Positions 1-6,833 are shown, numbered from the stretch's first letter. The stretch: DNA of 14,021 nucleotides from an uncultured Clostridia bacterium (GCA_904501865.1 CAJGCF010000043.1:1-14021); one strand, 5' to 3'. The notes: generated by a model from the sequence alone, not told the origin. Numbers and translations: made by a program.

Positions 1-176
1 TACTTGTGTACCGCGCGGAGAATAGTAACTATCTCTCTCTCTGTGGGGAGCGGTATGGGACCGGAAACCTCTGAGCCGTTTGCCTTAGCAACAGTCACAA
101 TCTTCTCAGCTGCTGTGTCGATAAGAGTGTGATCGTAGCTCTTAAGACGAACTCTGATCTTTTCATTTACTGCCAT
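1..176 (-). CDS. rpsJ: 30S ribosomal protein S10 (partial, N-terminal part)
   Basis: The minus strand encodes the first 58 residues of S10, starting MAVNEKIRVRLKSYDHTLID and running through GPIPLPTER to TILRAVHK; these are hallmark S10 segments. S10 is a protein of the 30S head and also acts as NusE in antitermination. The ATG lies at 174-176 behind a GGAGG site (186-190), so the start is well supported. The gene leaves the window at position 1, and the rest of the S10 operon (rplC, rplD and so on) would be expected beyond it. It has its own consensus promoter and a long leader at 177-489. Identification is near certain. Confidence 0.97.
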   Translation of the reverse strand, partial: MAVNEKIRVRLKSYDHTLIDTAAEKIVTVAKANGSEVSGPIPLPTEREIVTILRAVHK

Positions 177-489
177 CTTTGTGTGCCTCCTTTCAGATGT
201 TCACTTTCGCGAAAACCGCAAAAGCCTTTAAAAGTGGGGCGTTCTTTCGTACACCGTGCCGTGTGTTTCTATCACCTTACATTAAAATACGGACTTTGCC
301 TGCATCAGCATCTGACAGACAAATTCCGAATAGTTGTAAAGGATTTTAACACTCAAGCACCACTATGCCGCATGTTGCCCAGTGTGTGTATGAAAGGCTA
401 CGTCGCCCGATTCATACGGACATACTCCACGAAAATTACCTTTCAGAGCGTCCCCTGAAAGCAACCTCTCGCTTCATCGCATATCAAGC
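177..489 (-). promoter_or_regulatory. Long structured 5' leader of rpsJ / S10 operon
   Basis: About 300 nt separate the predicted transcription start (about 489) from the rpsJ ATG. In the RNA sense the leader folds into a 7-bp hairpin near its 5' end (arms 455-461 and 440-446) and a second hairpin with arms 411-417 and 388-394, plus an inner GGC/GCC pairing. A palindrome at 205-214 lies just before the ribosome binding site. The 9-mer TCTGAAAGG occurs twice in the RNA, at 439-447 and again overlapping the Shine-Dalgarno region at 189-197. S10 operons are classically controlled by a ribosomal protein binding the leader; which protein acts here is not shown by the sequence. Confidence 0.6.
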
Positions 490-495
490 TCTACC

Positions 496-524
496 ATTAT
501 ACTTTATTTTTACCTTTTTGTCAA
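496..524 (-). promoter_or_regulatory. Consensus promoter of rpsJ
   Basis: On the minus strand TTGACA (519-524) and TATAAT (496-501) are separated by exactly 17 bases, a perfect sigma-A consensus. Transcription should start near 489 and run leftward into the rpsJ leader. Confidence 0.9.
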
Positions 525-571
525 TAAAATGATTAAAATTTCTGTTGTAGATTTTTACACAAATTTTTACG

Positions 572-600
572 TTGCTTTTGTGCATATTGCACAAAAGCAA
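572..600. repeat. Perfect 13-bp inverted repeat with 3-base loop
   Basis: Arms 572-584 (TTGCTTTTGTGCA) and 588-600 (TGCACAAAAGCAA) are perfectly complementary around TAT. Neither strand shows a T-run after the stem, so it is not a typical terminator. It sits about 48 bp upstream of the rpsJ -35 box and 200 bp before the next plus-strand gene, so it could be an operator, the terminator of a lost gene or a small repeat. The rest of 525-770 is AT-rich, with a weaker inverted repeat at 646-674 and no credible gene. Confidence 0.6.
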
Positions 601-770
601 GCCGCATCACTCCCTCCTCCATCAAATTTTCTTCCTTTTATTATATATAAATGCGTGCCAAATCGCACTTTATATTAATAGACGAGAAAAAAGAGGTGCA
701 AAAATAGCTTTTTTACGATTTTTTGAGCAAAATTATTTAATTTGTCTATTTCAAGTTAACAATTTCGTTA

Positions 771-776
771 TATAAT
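771..776 (+). promoter_or_regulatory. Possible promoter (-10 box) for the membrane protein gene
   Basis: TATAAT at 771-776 lies 69 bases before the chosen start codon. No good TTGACA is placed 16-18 bases upstream; TTCAAG at 750-755 is the nearest partial match, with a 15-base spacer. Confidence 0.4.
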
Positions 777-844
777 GTAGTTAAGAAGCATTAAAAAGGT
801 GCATGTCAAGCCTTTATAAAGCAACACAGGAGAATATAATCAAA

Positions 845-1633
845 ATGAATAGCGTCGAGAACAATATAAGCACAGATAAAAAAAAGCTAAAAATATACAC
901 CGTAGCATCGGCGGCAATAGCCGTCATTCTGGCTTTCATAGGAGTTTTAGCTTCTGTTCCCTCGTCCGAGGCGAGATCAAGATATTTTGAAAACCACGCT
1001 CTCGCTACATGCTTGTACGTTGCCCTCGCCCTTATGGTAGCATTTGCCTTGTCTGCGTTTTTCGCGTTCAAACGCACCACGCTTGTCACAGATAACGTTA
1101 AATCCTCGGCTTTGAGATTTTTGAATCTTTGCCCTGCCATAGCACTCATAATATGCTCTATAGTGTCCGCCGCAAGTAATACGGCTCTCGGACTCAGAGT
1201 CGGAGTTGCGACAATTTGTGTCCTGTCCGCCATCGGGTGCATGTCTAAAGCATTCAAGCTTCCCGACACCGTCAAGATAATCTGCGGATACGCGCAGGTG
1301 CTGTTTTTAATATTCATTATAGTGTCCTTGTACGTAGAACGGTCAATAGAGATCAACTGCCCATTCAAGCTGCTCGTACAGTTCGCCGCCGCGGCGCTAA
1401 TGCTTGAAGCGCTGACGGATATGCGTGGCATATTATATGGATGCCGAGCGCGCATGTTTGTATTCTCAAAGACACTATCACTGTCCATGTGTCTGCTTAC
1501 CGGCTGTGTTATAGTCTATACATTCGCCTCGGGCAACAAGGTATTTGACAAAAGTTATCTTGCATACTCAATATATTTTCTGTGTAATTCTCTCTGTGCC
1601 TATCTCTCACTCAAGAGCGCCTCAGCAGAATAA
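845..1633 (+). CDS. Multi-pass membrane protein of unknown function
   Basis: The protein is 262 residues if started at ATG 845, which follows AGGAG (828-832) at a 12-base spacing. An in-frame ATG at 803 would add 14 residues, but its AAGGTG is only one base away, too close to work. After a short polar lysine-rich N-terminus the sequence is almost entirely hydrophobic. About eight membrane spans are visible, for example IYTVASAAIAVILAFIGVLA near the N-terminus, YAQVLFLIFIIVSLYV in the middle and MCLLTGCVIVYTFA and SYLAYSIYFLCNSLCAYLSL near the end. Cysteines are frequent within the spans. I recognise no family. It is followed after 50 bases by a small HTH regulator, so the two may form one unit. 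Confidence 0.75.
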   Translation: MNSVENNISTDKKKLKIYTVASAAIAVILAFIGVLASVPSSEARSRYFENHALATCLYVALALMVAFALSAFFAFKRTTLVTDNVKSSALRFLNLCPAIALIICSIVSAASNTALGLRVGVATICVLSAIGCMSKAFKLPDTVKIICGYAQVLFLIFIIVSLYVERSIEINCPFKLLVQFAAAALMLEALTDMRGILYGCRARMFVFSKTLSLSMCLLTGCVIVYTFASGNKVFDKSYLAYSIYFLCNSLCAYLSLKSASAE

Positions 1634-1683
1634 GCTCTGATATATTCTATATATAATATAAATGAAAGGAATTGTTTCAGATC

Positions 1684-2241
1684 ATGAAAAGCAGCTCTTC
1701 CAATTCCGCCAACACCAGAATACAGTGGCTTCACAAAAAGGTTGCCAACATGTACTATCCGAACGCCATGAGGCTTGCCGAAAGATTCAATATATCTCAC
1801 CGTCAGGCACAGCGTGACGTGGACTATCTCAAGAAAAAGCTCGGTGCGCCCCTTGAATACAGTATAGAGCACAAGGGATATTATTACTCCGAGCAATATT
1901 CCCTGCCACTCGTTATGTCGAGCGACAACGACGACTCACTGACCGAGCTCGCCGATAGCATGGCAGGCGCGTCTCTGCAAGCCGAAAACACCTTTGTGCA
2001 GATGCAGATACCCTATACCGCAACCGTGGAGATACCAGACAAGCTGTCCGTTCTCTCCCTCAAAAATTTCATAATATCCAAAGAGCCGCGCAACAAATAC
2101 GTTTGCGAGTTCCATAACGTAGAGCAATTTTTGAGTGTGCTCATCACTCTGCGTTCAGACTTCAAAATAGTCGAGCCCTTCTGGATAAGAGAGAGACTCG
2201 TCAAGCTCGCAGAAAACATAATAAAAAACAACAAATTCTGA
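1684..2241 (+). CDS. HTH regulator, YafY/DeoR-like, with shortened WYL-type region
   Basis: The product is 185 residues. Residues about 27-60 form a winged helix-turn-helix of the HTH_11/YafY kind: AMRLAERFNISHRQAQRDVD is the recognition region and YSIEHKGYYYSE the wing. The C-terminus (FHNVEQFLSVLITLRSDFKI, then EPFWIRERLVKLAENI) resembles the WCX end of WYL regulators, but the intervening WYL sensor domain is essentially missing; a full protein of this type is about 300 residues. ATG 1684 is preferred, 12 bases after AGGAA (1667-1671); a TTG at 1672 is too close to that site. TATAAT at 1652-1657 could give it its own promoter. It probably binds DNA, perhaps controlling the upstream membrane protein; the target is inference. 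Confidence 0.75.
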   Translation: MKSSSSNSANTRIQWLHKKVANMYYPNAMRLAERFNISHRQAQRDVDYLKKKLGAPLEYSIEHKGYYYSEQYSLPLVMSSDNDDSLTELADSMAGASLQAENTFVQMQIPYTATVEIPDKLSVLSLKNFIISKEPRNKYVCEFHNVEQFLSVLITLRSDFKIVEPFWIRERLVKLAENIIKNNKF

Positions 2242-2251
2242 TAAAATCTCC

Positions 2252-2290
2252 AAAACCCGTAATTTGCTGCTCGGCAAACTGCGGGTTTTA
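2252..2290 (+). terminator. Rho-independent terminator after the HTH gene
   Basis: Arms aaaacccg (2252-2259) and cgggtttt (2282-2289), with an inner TTTGC/GCAAA pairing, end in a T-rich stretch 11 bases after the stop codon. Confidence 0.8.
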
Positions 2291-2345
2291 TTTGTATAAA
2301 TTATATCCCTAAAGGCAACTTTTTTGATATTTTATTTTAATGCCC

Positions 2346-2374
2346 TTGACATAATTACACGCAAGTGATATAAT
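2346..2374 (+). promoter_or_regulatory. Consensus promoter of the PH-like protein gene
   Basis: TTGACA (2346-2351) and TATAAT (2369-2374) with a 17-base spacer, preceded by TGA as an extended -10. Transcription should begin near 2381, giving a leader of about 57 nt. Confidence 0.9.
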
Positions 2375-2437
2375 TATAATATCCTATTTTGGAATAATTA
2401 ATCAAAGTGATCAACTAACTTCAAGGAGGACATTAAT

Positions 2438-3070
2438 ATGTCAGTCAAATTAGCCAACGGCGAAAAGCTCATAAGAAACTATGAGTACGGAACAGTAGAT
2501 GTTAAGGGTATCGGAAAATCCTCCGGTGCACACAGGACTCTCATCGTAACCAACAGACGTATCATTCACCAGGAGACATCTGTAGGTAAGGGATCGGAGC
2601 GCATCTCCACAAGCGAAATGCCCATCAAATCCGCTAAGTACGTAAACACCTTCTATGGAATGAAGTCCTACCCTATTCTTATAGTTCTCGGTGTTATTTT
2701 TGCTCTTGTTGCATTGATAACCCTTTTCGCATCAGAGGGTGGCGCGGCTAAGATCATAGGATTGATTGTTTTCGGCGCGATCGCAGCACTTTGCTTCATT
2801 GTTTATGCACGCAAAAAAGACTACACTCTCACTTGCTCGATTGACTCCGAGTCTTACGTAACTCACGTTCTAAACTTCTCCACAAAATCCGGTAACTCTT
2901 TGACCAGAGGTCTCTTCTCTTTCTTGAGAAAGGCTGACCGCAGCAACGTTATCAACGTTAAGGTAAGCGTAAACAAGGACGTTGCAAAGCAACTCGCAGA
3001 GGAGCTTGGATCAATTGTCACAGCAGCTGCCAACGGCGATTATGACGTCGAGGAAACTGTTGAAGAATAA
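2438..3070 (+). CDS. Bacterial PH-like domain membrane protein
   Basis: The product is 210 residues, started at ATG 2438 behind AAGGAGGA (2423-2430). Residues 1-70 resemble the bacterial PH-like fold (bPH): GEKLIRNYEYG is followed by the typical LIVTNRRIIHQE turn. Two membrane spans follow, at about 78-100 (SYPILIVLGVIFALVALITL) and 104-125 (KIIGLIVFGAIAALCFIVYA). The cytoplasmic C-terminal half contains a second beta-rich stretch and an acidic tail (NGDYDVEETVEE). The gene is a single transcription unit with a perfect promoter and a strong terminator, so it is probably well expressed. Its role is unknown; bPH membrane proteins are generally poorly characterised. Confidence 0.8.
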   Translation: MSVKLANGEKLIRNYEYGTVDVKGIGKSSGAHRTLIVTNRRIIHQETSVGKGSERISTSEMPIKSAKYVNTFYGMKSYPILIVLGVIFALVALITLFASEGGAAKIIGLIVFGAIAALCFIVYARKKDYTLTCSIDSESYVTHVLNFSTKSGNSLTRGLFSFLRKADRSNVINVKVSVNKDVAKQLAEELGSIVTAAANGDYDVEETVEE

Positions 3071-3102
3071 TAATAGATCCTCCGAAACAATTTAAAACAT
3101 AT

Positions 3103-3146
3103 AAAATCACTTGCGGACGCATTTTTGTGTAACGCAAGTGATTTTT
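3103..3146 (+). terminator. Rho-independent terminator after the PH-like gene
   Basis: A 13-bp perfect stem (3103-3115 with 3133-3145) and a 17-base loop end in a run of T. The 3' arm contains ACGCAAGTGAT, which also occurs across the -10 region of this gene's promoter (2359-2369). Confidence 0.9.
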
Positions 3147-3199
3147 TAAGCATATCGAAAATTCTATCAATTTTATTTCAACTTTTTTTAAAAAAGGTA

Positions 3200-3228
3200 T
3201 TGACAAACAGTTTTTTTAGTGATATAAT
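3200..3228 (+). promoter_or_regulatory. Consensus promoter of rplJ-rplL
   Basis: TTGACA (3200-3205) and TATAAT (3223-3228) with a 17-base spacer and an extended TGA before the -10. Transcription should start near 3235, at the head of the L10 leader. Confidence 0.92.
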
Positions 3229-3234
3229 ACACAA

Positions 3235-3415
3235 GTGAGCCGCAAAAGGCTCTTATCCAAAGACAGCAGGTTCCCGTAAAAGCGCAAGCCACCCTGCCGA
3301 GGAAGTAAAAAATGATATATCCGCGCATCTTGGCGCATGTCATCTTTCTTCTCGGCGAAGCTCGGCTTTCGGGAAGAAAGATTTTTTATTTCAAAGAATT
3401 CACTACGGGAGGTGA
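3235..3415 (+). promoter_or_regulatory. L10 leader (ribosomal protein autoregulatory leader)
   Basis: The leader carries the recognisable L10-leader core: the segment AAGACAGCAGG (3260-3270) whose GCAGG pairs with CCTGC (3293-3297), followed by CGAGGAAGTAAAA. A first hairpin GAGCC/GGCTC lies at 3237-3252. In this known family the L10(L12)4 complex binds the leader and lowers expression of rplJ-rplL; here the output is probably transcription attenuation, since a terminator hairpin follows within the leader. Confidence 0.88.
3342..3390 (+). terminator. Attenuator terminator within the L10 leader
   Basis: A 10-bp stem (3342-3351 with 3373-3382) is followed by a T-run (3382-3387). It lies between the L10-binding core and the rplJ ribosome binding site, the expected place for an attenuator. 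Confidence 0.85.
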
Positions 3416-3423
3416 AACCACAA

Positions 3424-3993
3424 ATGCCTAGTAATGCAATACTCGAACAGAAGAAACAAGTAGTTGCTGACCTTGCAGAACAGATAAAGACGAGCGCTTC
3501 CGGCGTTATCGTTAATTATCAGGGTATCACCGTTGAAAACGACACAAAGCTCCGTAAGGCTCTTCGTGAGGCGGGAGTTAAGTACGTCGTTATGAAGAAC
3601 ACTCTCACAGGAAGAGCTTGTGATATGTGCGGATACAGCGATATTAAGCAGTATCTCAACGGTATGACCGCTATTGCAATCAGCCAGAACGATGCAGTCG
3701 CTCCTGCAAAGATAATCAAGGAATACGCTGACAAGATCGAATCCTTCAATATTCTCGCAGGTTACGTTGACGGTGAAATTCTCGACGCGGCAGGCGTAAA
3801 CAACCTTGCTGCCATTCCTTCCAAGGAAGTTCTTCTTGCAAAGTTCCTCGGCTCTATCAAGTCTCCTCTTTACAACTTCGCTTACGCTATTCAAGCTGTT
3901 GTTGATAAGAAGAACGAGGGTGGAGAGGAAAGCGCAGAAGAAGCACCCGCAGAGGCACCTGCTGCTGAAGCAGAAGCACCCGCTGCAGAATAA
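3424..3993 (+). CDS. rplJ: 50S ribosomal protein L10
   Basis: The product is 189 residues and starts MPSNAILEQKKQVVADLAEQ at ATG 3424, behind GGGAGGTG (3408-3415). An upstream in-frame ATG at 3337 would run through the attenuator hairpin and is rejected. The N-terminal 23S-binding domain shows VIVNYQGITVENDTKLRKAL and the characteristic KYVVMKNTL segment; the C-terminal helix (VLLAKFLGSIKSPLYNFAYA) binds L7/L12 dimers. It ends in an Ala/Glu-rich tail of about 27 residues (AEEAPAEAPAAEAEAPAAE), longer than in many homologues. L10 anchors the L7/L12 stalk and, in complex with it, represses its own leader. rplL follows after 65 bases. Confidence 0.98.
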   Translation: MPSNAILEQKKQVVADLAEQIKTSASGVIVNYQGITVENDTKLRKALREAGVKYVVMKNTLTGRACDMCGYSDIKQYLNGMTAIAISQNDAVAPAKIIKEYADKIESFNILAGYVDGEILDAAGVNNLAAIPSKEVLLAKFLGSIKSPLYNFAYAIQAVVDKKNEGGEESAEEAPAEAPAAEAEAPAAE

Positions 3994-4058
3994 TCGGTCC
4001 GATACCGAAATAAAACTAAAAAATAATTTATATTTCCACATTCAGGAGGTAATTTAAA

Positions 4059-4439
4059 ATGGCATCCGAAAAGATCACAAATATTGTTGAAGAAATTAAG
4101 ACACTTACAATTCTCGAGCTCGCTGACCTCGTAAAGGCAGTTGAGGAAGAATTCGGCGTATCCGCAGCAGCTCCCGTAGGCGTAGTTGCAGTAGCAGGTG
4201 GCGCAGCAGCTCCCGCAGCTGAAGAGAAGACTGAATTCGACGTAATCCTCACCGGATTTGGCGACAAGAAGCTCAACGTTATCAAGGCTGTTCGTGAGAT
4301 CACAGGTCTCGGCCTTAAGGAAGCTAAGGACATGGTTGAGGGTTGCCCCAAGCCTGTTAAGGAAGGCGTTTCCAAGGAAGAGGCTGACAAGCTTAAGGCT
4401 GCTCTCGAAGAAGCAGGCGCAACTGTTGAAGTTAAGTAA
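4059..4439 (+). CDS. rplL: 50S ribosomal protein L7/L12
   Basis: The product is 126 residues, of normal length, started at ATG 4059 behind AGGAGGT (4044-4050). The N-terminal dimerisation domain (KITNIVEEIKTLTILELADL) binds L10; an Ala/Gly/Val-rich hinge follows at about 46-64, then the C-terminal domain with the conserved DKKLNVIKAVREITGLGLKE segment that recruits translation GTPases. It forms the stalk of the large subunit. It shares the rplJ promoter and leader. The next gene is convergent, not rpoB as in most bacteria. Confidence 0.98.
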   Translation: MASEKITNIVEEIKTLTILELADLVKAVEEEFGVSAAAPVGVVAVAGGAAAPAAEEKTEFDVILTGFGDKKLNVIKAVREITGLGLKEAKDMVEGCPKPVKEGVSKEEADKLKAALEEAGATVEVK

Positions 4440-4502
4440 TCTTAACACAACTCAAGTACCTATTTCTAAATTAATATTAGCTGTCTGTTAATTTTGGATA
4501 AC

Positions 4503-4538
4503 AGAACGGGGCGGAAGGATCTCCTTCCGCCCCGTTCT
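4503..4538. terminator. Strong hairpin between convergent rplL and DUF554 gene
   Basis: Arms 4503-4519 and 4522-4538 form a perfect 17-bp GC-rich stem. It lies 64 bases after the rplL stop and 4 bases past the stop of the minus-strand gene, so it probably serves both. Neither side has a clean T-run (plus reads TTGTGTT), so it may stall polymerase or protect transcript ends rather than act as a textbook terminator. Confidence 0.75.
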
Positions 4539-4542
4539 TGTG

Positions 4543-5334
4543 TTACCATATAAGGTTCCACAGTGGTATAAGGCCTATCGGCAAGAGCATTGCCGGCATA
4601 TAATTCATTATTTTGAGCTTGGTGACGCCAAGCATATTGAGTCCGAGCGCGATTATAAGCAAGGATCCAACCGAGGTCATACAGGTAATGACCTGCGTGG
4701 ACAAAAACTGTCCAAATCCTGCTGCCAAAAGGGTTATAGCACCCTGATAGACTAGTACGAACAGAGCAGAAAACGCCACTCCGACACCCATAGTCAAGCT
4801 GAATATCACAGATGATACAAGGTCCATAACGCTCTTAGTCACAAGAAGCGTGTGGTCGCCCGAAATGCCGCTGTTCATAGCTCCAACGATGGTCATAGAG
4901 CCCACGCAGAACAGCAGTGATGCCGAGACAAAGCCCTGCGACACCTTGCCGCCTCTGCCCTTCATAGCGCTCTCCAACTTATCCCCGAGCTTATTTACCC
5001 ATTTATCAATGTCAATAAGCTCTCCAACAAGCACGCCGAGCACCATTGAAATAATGATAACTAACGTGTTTTCGCCGCTTATATCGGCAAACTCCACCTC
5101 TCCGTCCTTGATAGCCGCCATTATCTGATCGTTGACCGCGCCCTTTATAGCGCCGCCAACGCCAACCAGAATAACGCCAAGCCCAAGTCCCGAAAATATG
5201 GCATCAGATACGCGTTTTCCCTTTTCTCCAAGGTCTTTTCCGTGGGTAATGCCTCTTATGGACAGACCAATAGCCGAGCCCACAAGAACCAAGAGAGCGT
5301 TTAAAAGCGTTCCGAATAAAATGTGATCCTGCAT
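4543..5334 (-). CDS. DUF554 family membrane protein (YdfK/YqgA-like)
   Basis: The product is 263 residues, with about six to seven membrane spans. It matches the DUF554 pattern: an N-terminal hairpin (LLNALLVLVGSAIGLSIRG), the GLGLGVILVGVGGAIKG span, then the conserved core FVSASLLFCVGSMTIVGAMN with SGDHTLLVTKSVMDLVSSVI, and a C-terminal LGLNMLGVTKLKIMNYMPAM. The family is thought to be a transporter, but its substrate is unknown to me. The ATG (5332-5334) overlaps the glyS stop codon by one base (TAATG), with only a weak GAGAAG upstream, so translation is probably coupled to glyS. The hairpin at 4503-4538 follows the stop directly. Confidence 0.93.
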   Translation of the reverse strand: MQDHILFGTLLNALLVLVGSAIGLSIRGITHGKDLGEKGKRVSDAIFSGLGLGVILVGVGGAIKGAVNDQIMAAIKDGEVEFADISGENTLVIIISMVLGVLVGELIDIDKWVNKLGDKLESAMKGRGGKVSQGFVSASLLFCVGSMTIVGAMNSGISGDHTLLVTKSVMDLVSSVIFSLTMGVGVAFSALFVLVYQGAITLLAAGFGQFLSTQVITCMTSVGSLLIIALGLNMLGVTKLKIMNYMPAMLLPIGLIPLWNLIW

Positions 5335-6755
5335 TAGAATTCGATTATCTTCTCAATATAAGCTCGAAGCTCGGTCACGGGAATACGTACCTGCTCCATA
5401 GTGTCTCTGTCACGTACGGTAACACAGCCGTCGCCCGCTTTTTCATCGTCGCCGACGGTGTCAAAATCCACCGTGATACAGATAGGAGTACCTATCTCGT
5501 CCTGACGGCGATATCTCTTACCTATCGAGCCCGCCTCGTCATAATCCACATTGAAATACTTGGAAAGCTCACAGTATATCTCTGTAGCTTTGTCGGAGAG
5601 CTTTTTGGAAAGAGGAAGCACTGCCGCCTTAACGGGAGCTATCGCGGGGTGGAAATGCATAACTGTTCTGACATCATTCTTCTCCGCGTCGATGACCTCC
5701 TCATCGTATGCGTCGCAAAGGACGGAAAGCACGGTTCTCTCAACTCCGAGAGAGGGCTCAACTACGTAAGGAATGTATCTCTCATTGGTCTCGGGATCGA
5801 AATAGGTGAGATCCTTGCCCGAGGTGTTCTGATGCTGTGTCAGGTCGTAATCGGTTCTGTCGGCAACGCCCCAAAGCTCGCCCCAGCCAAACGGGAAAAG
5901 GAACTCAAAATCGGTAGTAGCCTTGGAATAGAAGCAAAGCTCCTCGGGATCATGGTCACGCAGACGGATATTCTCGTCCTTAAGACCAATAGAGAGCAGC
6001 CAGTTGTGGCAGAACTCTCTCCAATAAGCAAACCATTCAAGGTCAGTTCCGGGCTTGCAGAAGAACTCAAGCTCCATCTGCTCGAACTCACGGACACGGA
6101 AGATAAAGTTACCGGGAGTTATCTCGTTACGGAAGGATTTACCTATCTGCGCGATACCGAAGGGCATCTTTTTTCTGGTAGTTCTCTGCACGTTTACAAA
6201 GTTGGTGAATATTCCCTGAGCCGTCTCGGGACGAAGATATACTGTGTTCTTCGCGTCCTCAGTAACGCCCTGGAAGGTCTTGAACATCAGGTTGAACTGA
6301 CGGATATCGGTAAAGTTGTGCTTTTTGCAGGTAGGACAAGGAATGTTGTGCTCCTCGACAAAAGCCTTCATCTCGGCGTGCGTGAACGCGTCGATAGGCT
6401 TTTGAAGCTCAAATCCATTCTCTGCGCAATAGTCCTCAATAAGCTTGTCCGCGCGGAATCTCTCGTGACACTCACGGCAGTCCATAAGAGGATCGGAAAA
6501 GCCCGCAAGGTGACCTGATGCTACCCAAGTCTGAGGATTCATAAGTATAGCCGCGTCAAGACCGACGTTATATTTGTTTTCCTGAACAAACTTCTTCCAC
6601 CAAGCCTTTTTGACGTTGTTTTTGAGCTCAACGCCGAGAGGACCGTAGTCCCAAGTGTTAGCAAGTCCTCCGTAGATCTCCGAGCCCGCAAAGATAAATC
6701 CGCGTCCCTTACAAAGAGCTACTATTTTGTCCATTGTTTTCTCTGTATTCTTCAT
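5334..6755 (-). CDS. glyS: Glycyl-tRNA synthetase, class II, alpha2 type
   Basis: The product is 473 residues, normal for the single-chain bacterial/eukaryotic-type enzyme that charges tRNA-Gly with glycine using ATP. Order of parts: N-terminal GFIFAGSEIYGGLANTWDYG (19-38), a putative zinc-binding insertion with CxxC pairs at 93/96 and 140/143, class II motif 2 (FRNEITPGNFIFRVREFEQM, about 208-227), motif 3 (EPSLGVERT, 333-341), and an anticodon-binding domain from about 375, including KRYRRQDEIGTPICITVDFD. The start ATG (6753-6755) follows GGGAGG (6761-6766). It heads a two-gene unit with the DUF554 gene. The leader of about 43 nt is too short for a T-box. Confidence 0.98.
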   Translation of the reverse strand: MKNTEKTMDKIVALCKGRGFIFAGSEIYGGLANTWDYGPLGVELKNNVKKAWWKKFVQENKYNVGLDAAILMNPQTWVASGHLAGFSDPLMDCRECHERFRADKLIEDYCAENGFELQKPIDAFTHAEMKAFVEEHNIPCPTCKKHNFTDIRQFNLMFKTFQGVTEDAKNTVYLRPETAQGIFTNFVNVQRTTRKKMPFGIAQIGKSFRNEITPGNFIFRVREFEQMELEFFCKPGTDLEWFAYWREFCHNWLLSIGLKDENIRLRDHDPEELCFYSKATTDFEFLFPFGWGELWGVADRTDYDLTQHQNTSGKDLTYFDPETNERYIPYVVEPSLGVERTVLSVLCDAYDEEVIDAEKNDVRTVMHFHPAIAPVKAAVLPLSKKLSDKATEIYCELSKYFNVDYDEAGSIGKRYRRQDEIGTPICITVDFDTVGDDEKAGDGCVTVRDRDTMEQVRIPVTELRAYIEKIIEF

Positions 6756-6766
6756 TTTGACCTCCC

Positions 6767-6784
6767 ATTATACACGCGTATAAT
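6767..6784. repeat. Short palindrome in the glyS leader
   Basis: ATTATAC (6767-6773) and GTATAAT (6778-6784) flank ACGC. The palindrome lies between the predicted glyS transcript start and its ribosome binding site, so it could be an operator or a small RNA hairpin. Confidence 0.4.
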
Positions 6785-6804
6785 AAATTATAATCCAATT
6801 ATAG

Positions 6805-6833
6805 ATTTTATCATATAAAGCAATAATTGTCAA
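6805..6833 (-). promoter_or_regulatory. Promoter of glyS
   Basis: TTGACA (6828-6833) and TAAAAT (6805-6810) on the minus strand, 17-base spacer, with TGA before the -10. Transcription should start near 6798. Confidence 0.85.

Noticed and set aside
129..458. Plus-strand 109-residue ORF
   Set aside because: It lies antisense to the rpsJ start and its structured leader, has no ribosome binding site and no recognisable protein pattern.
572..775. Plus-strand 67-residue ORF
   Set aside because: It starts inside the 13-bp inverted repeat, has no ribosome binding site and a low-complexity AT-driven composition.
803..844. Upstream ATG of the membrane protein gene
   Set aside because: The only AGG-like site is one base from that ATG, while ATG 845 has AGGAG at a workable distance.
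814..1488. Minus-strand 224-residue ORF
   Set aside because: It is the shadow of the membrane protein gene on the plus strand; no ribosome binding site and no family pattern.
3337..3423. N-terminal extension of L10
   Set aside because: It would be encoded by the attenuator hairpin of the L10 leader; the standard L10 start with a strong ribosome binding site is at 3424.
3403..4448. Minus-strand ORFs opposite rplJ and rplL (212, 185, 120 residues)
   Set aside because: They are antisense to certain ribosomal protein genes and show only reversed codon bias.
5649..6518. Plus-strand 289-residue ORF opposite glyS
   Set aside because: It is long but antisense to an unambiguous synthetase, with no ribosome binding site and no family resemblance.
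6755..6833. T-box riboswitch before glyS
   Set aside because: The promoter is only about 43 bases before the ribosome binding site region, so there is no room for a T-box.
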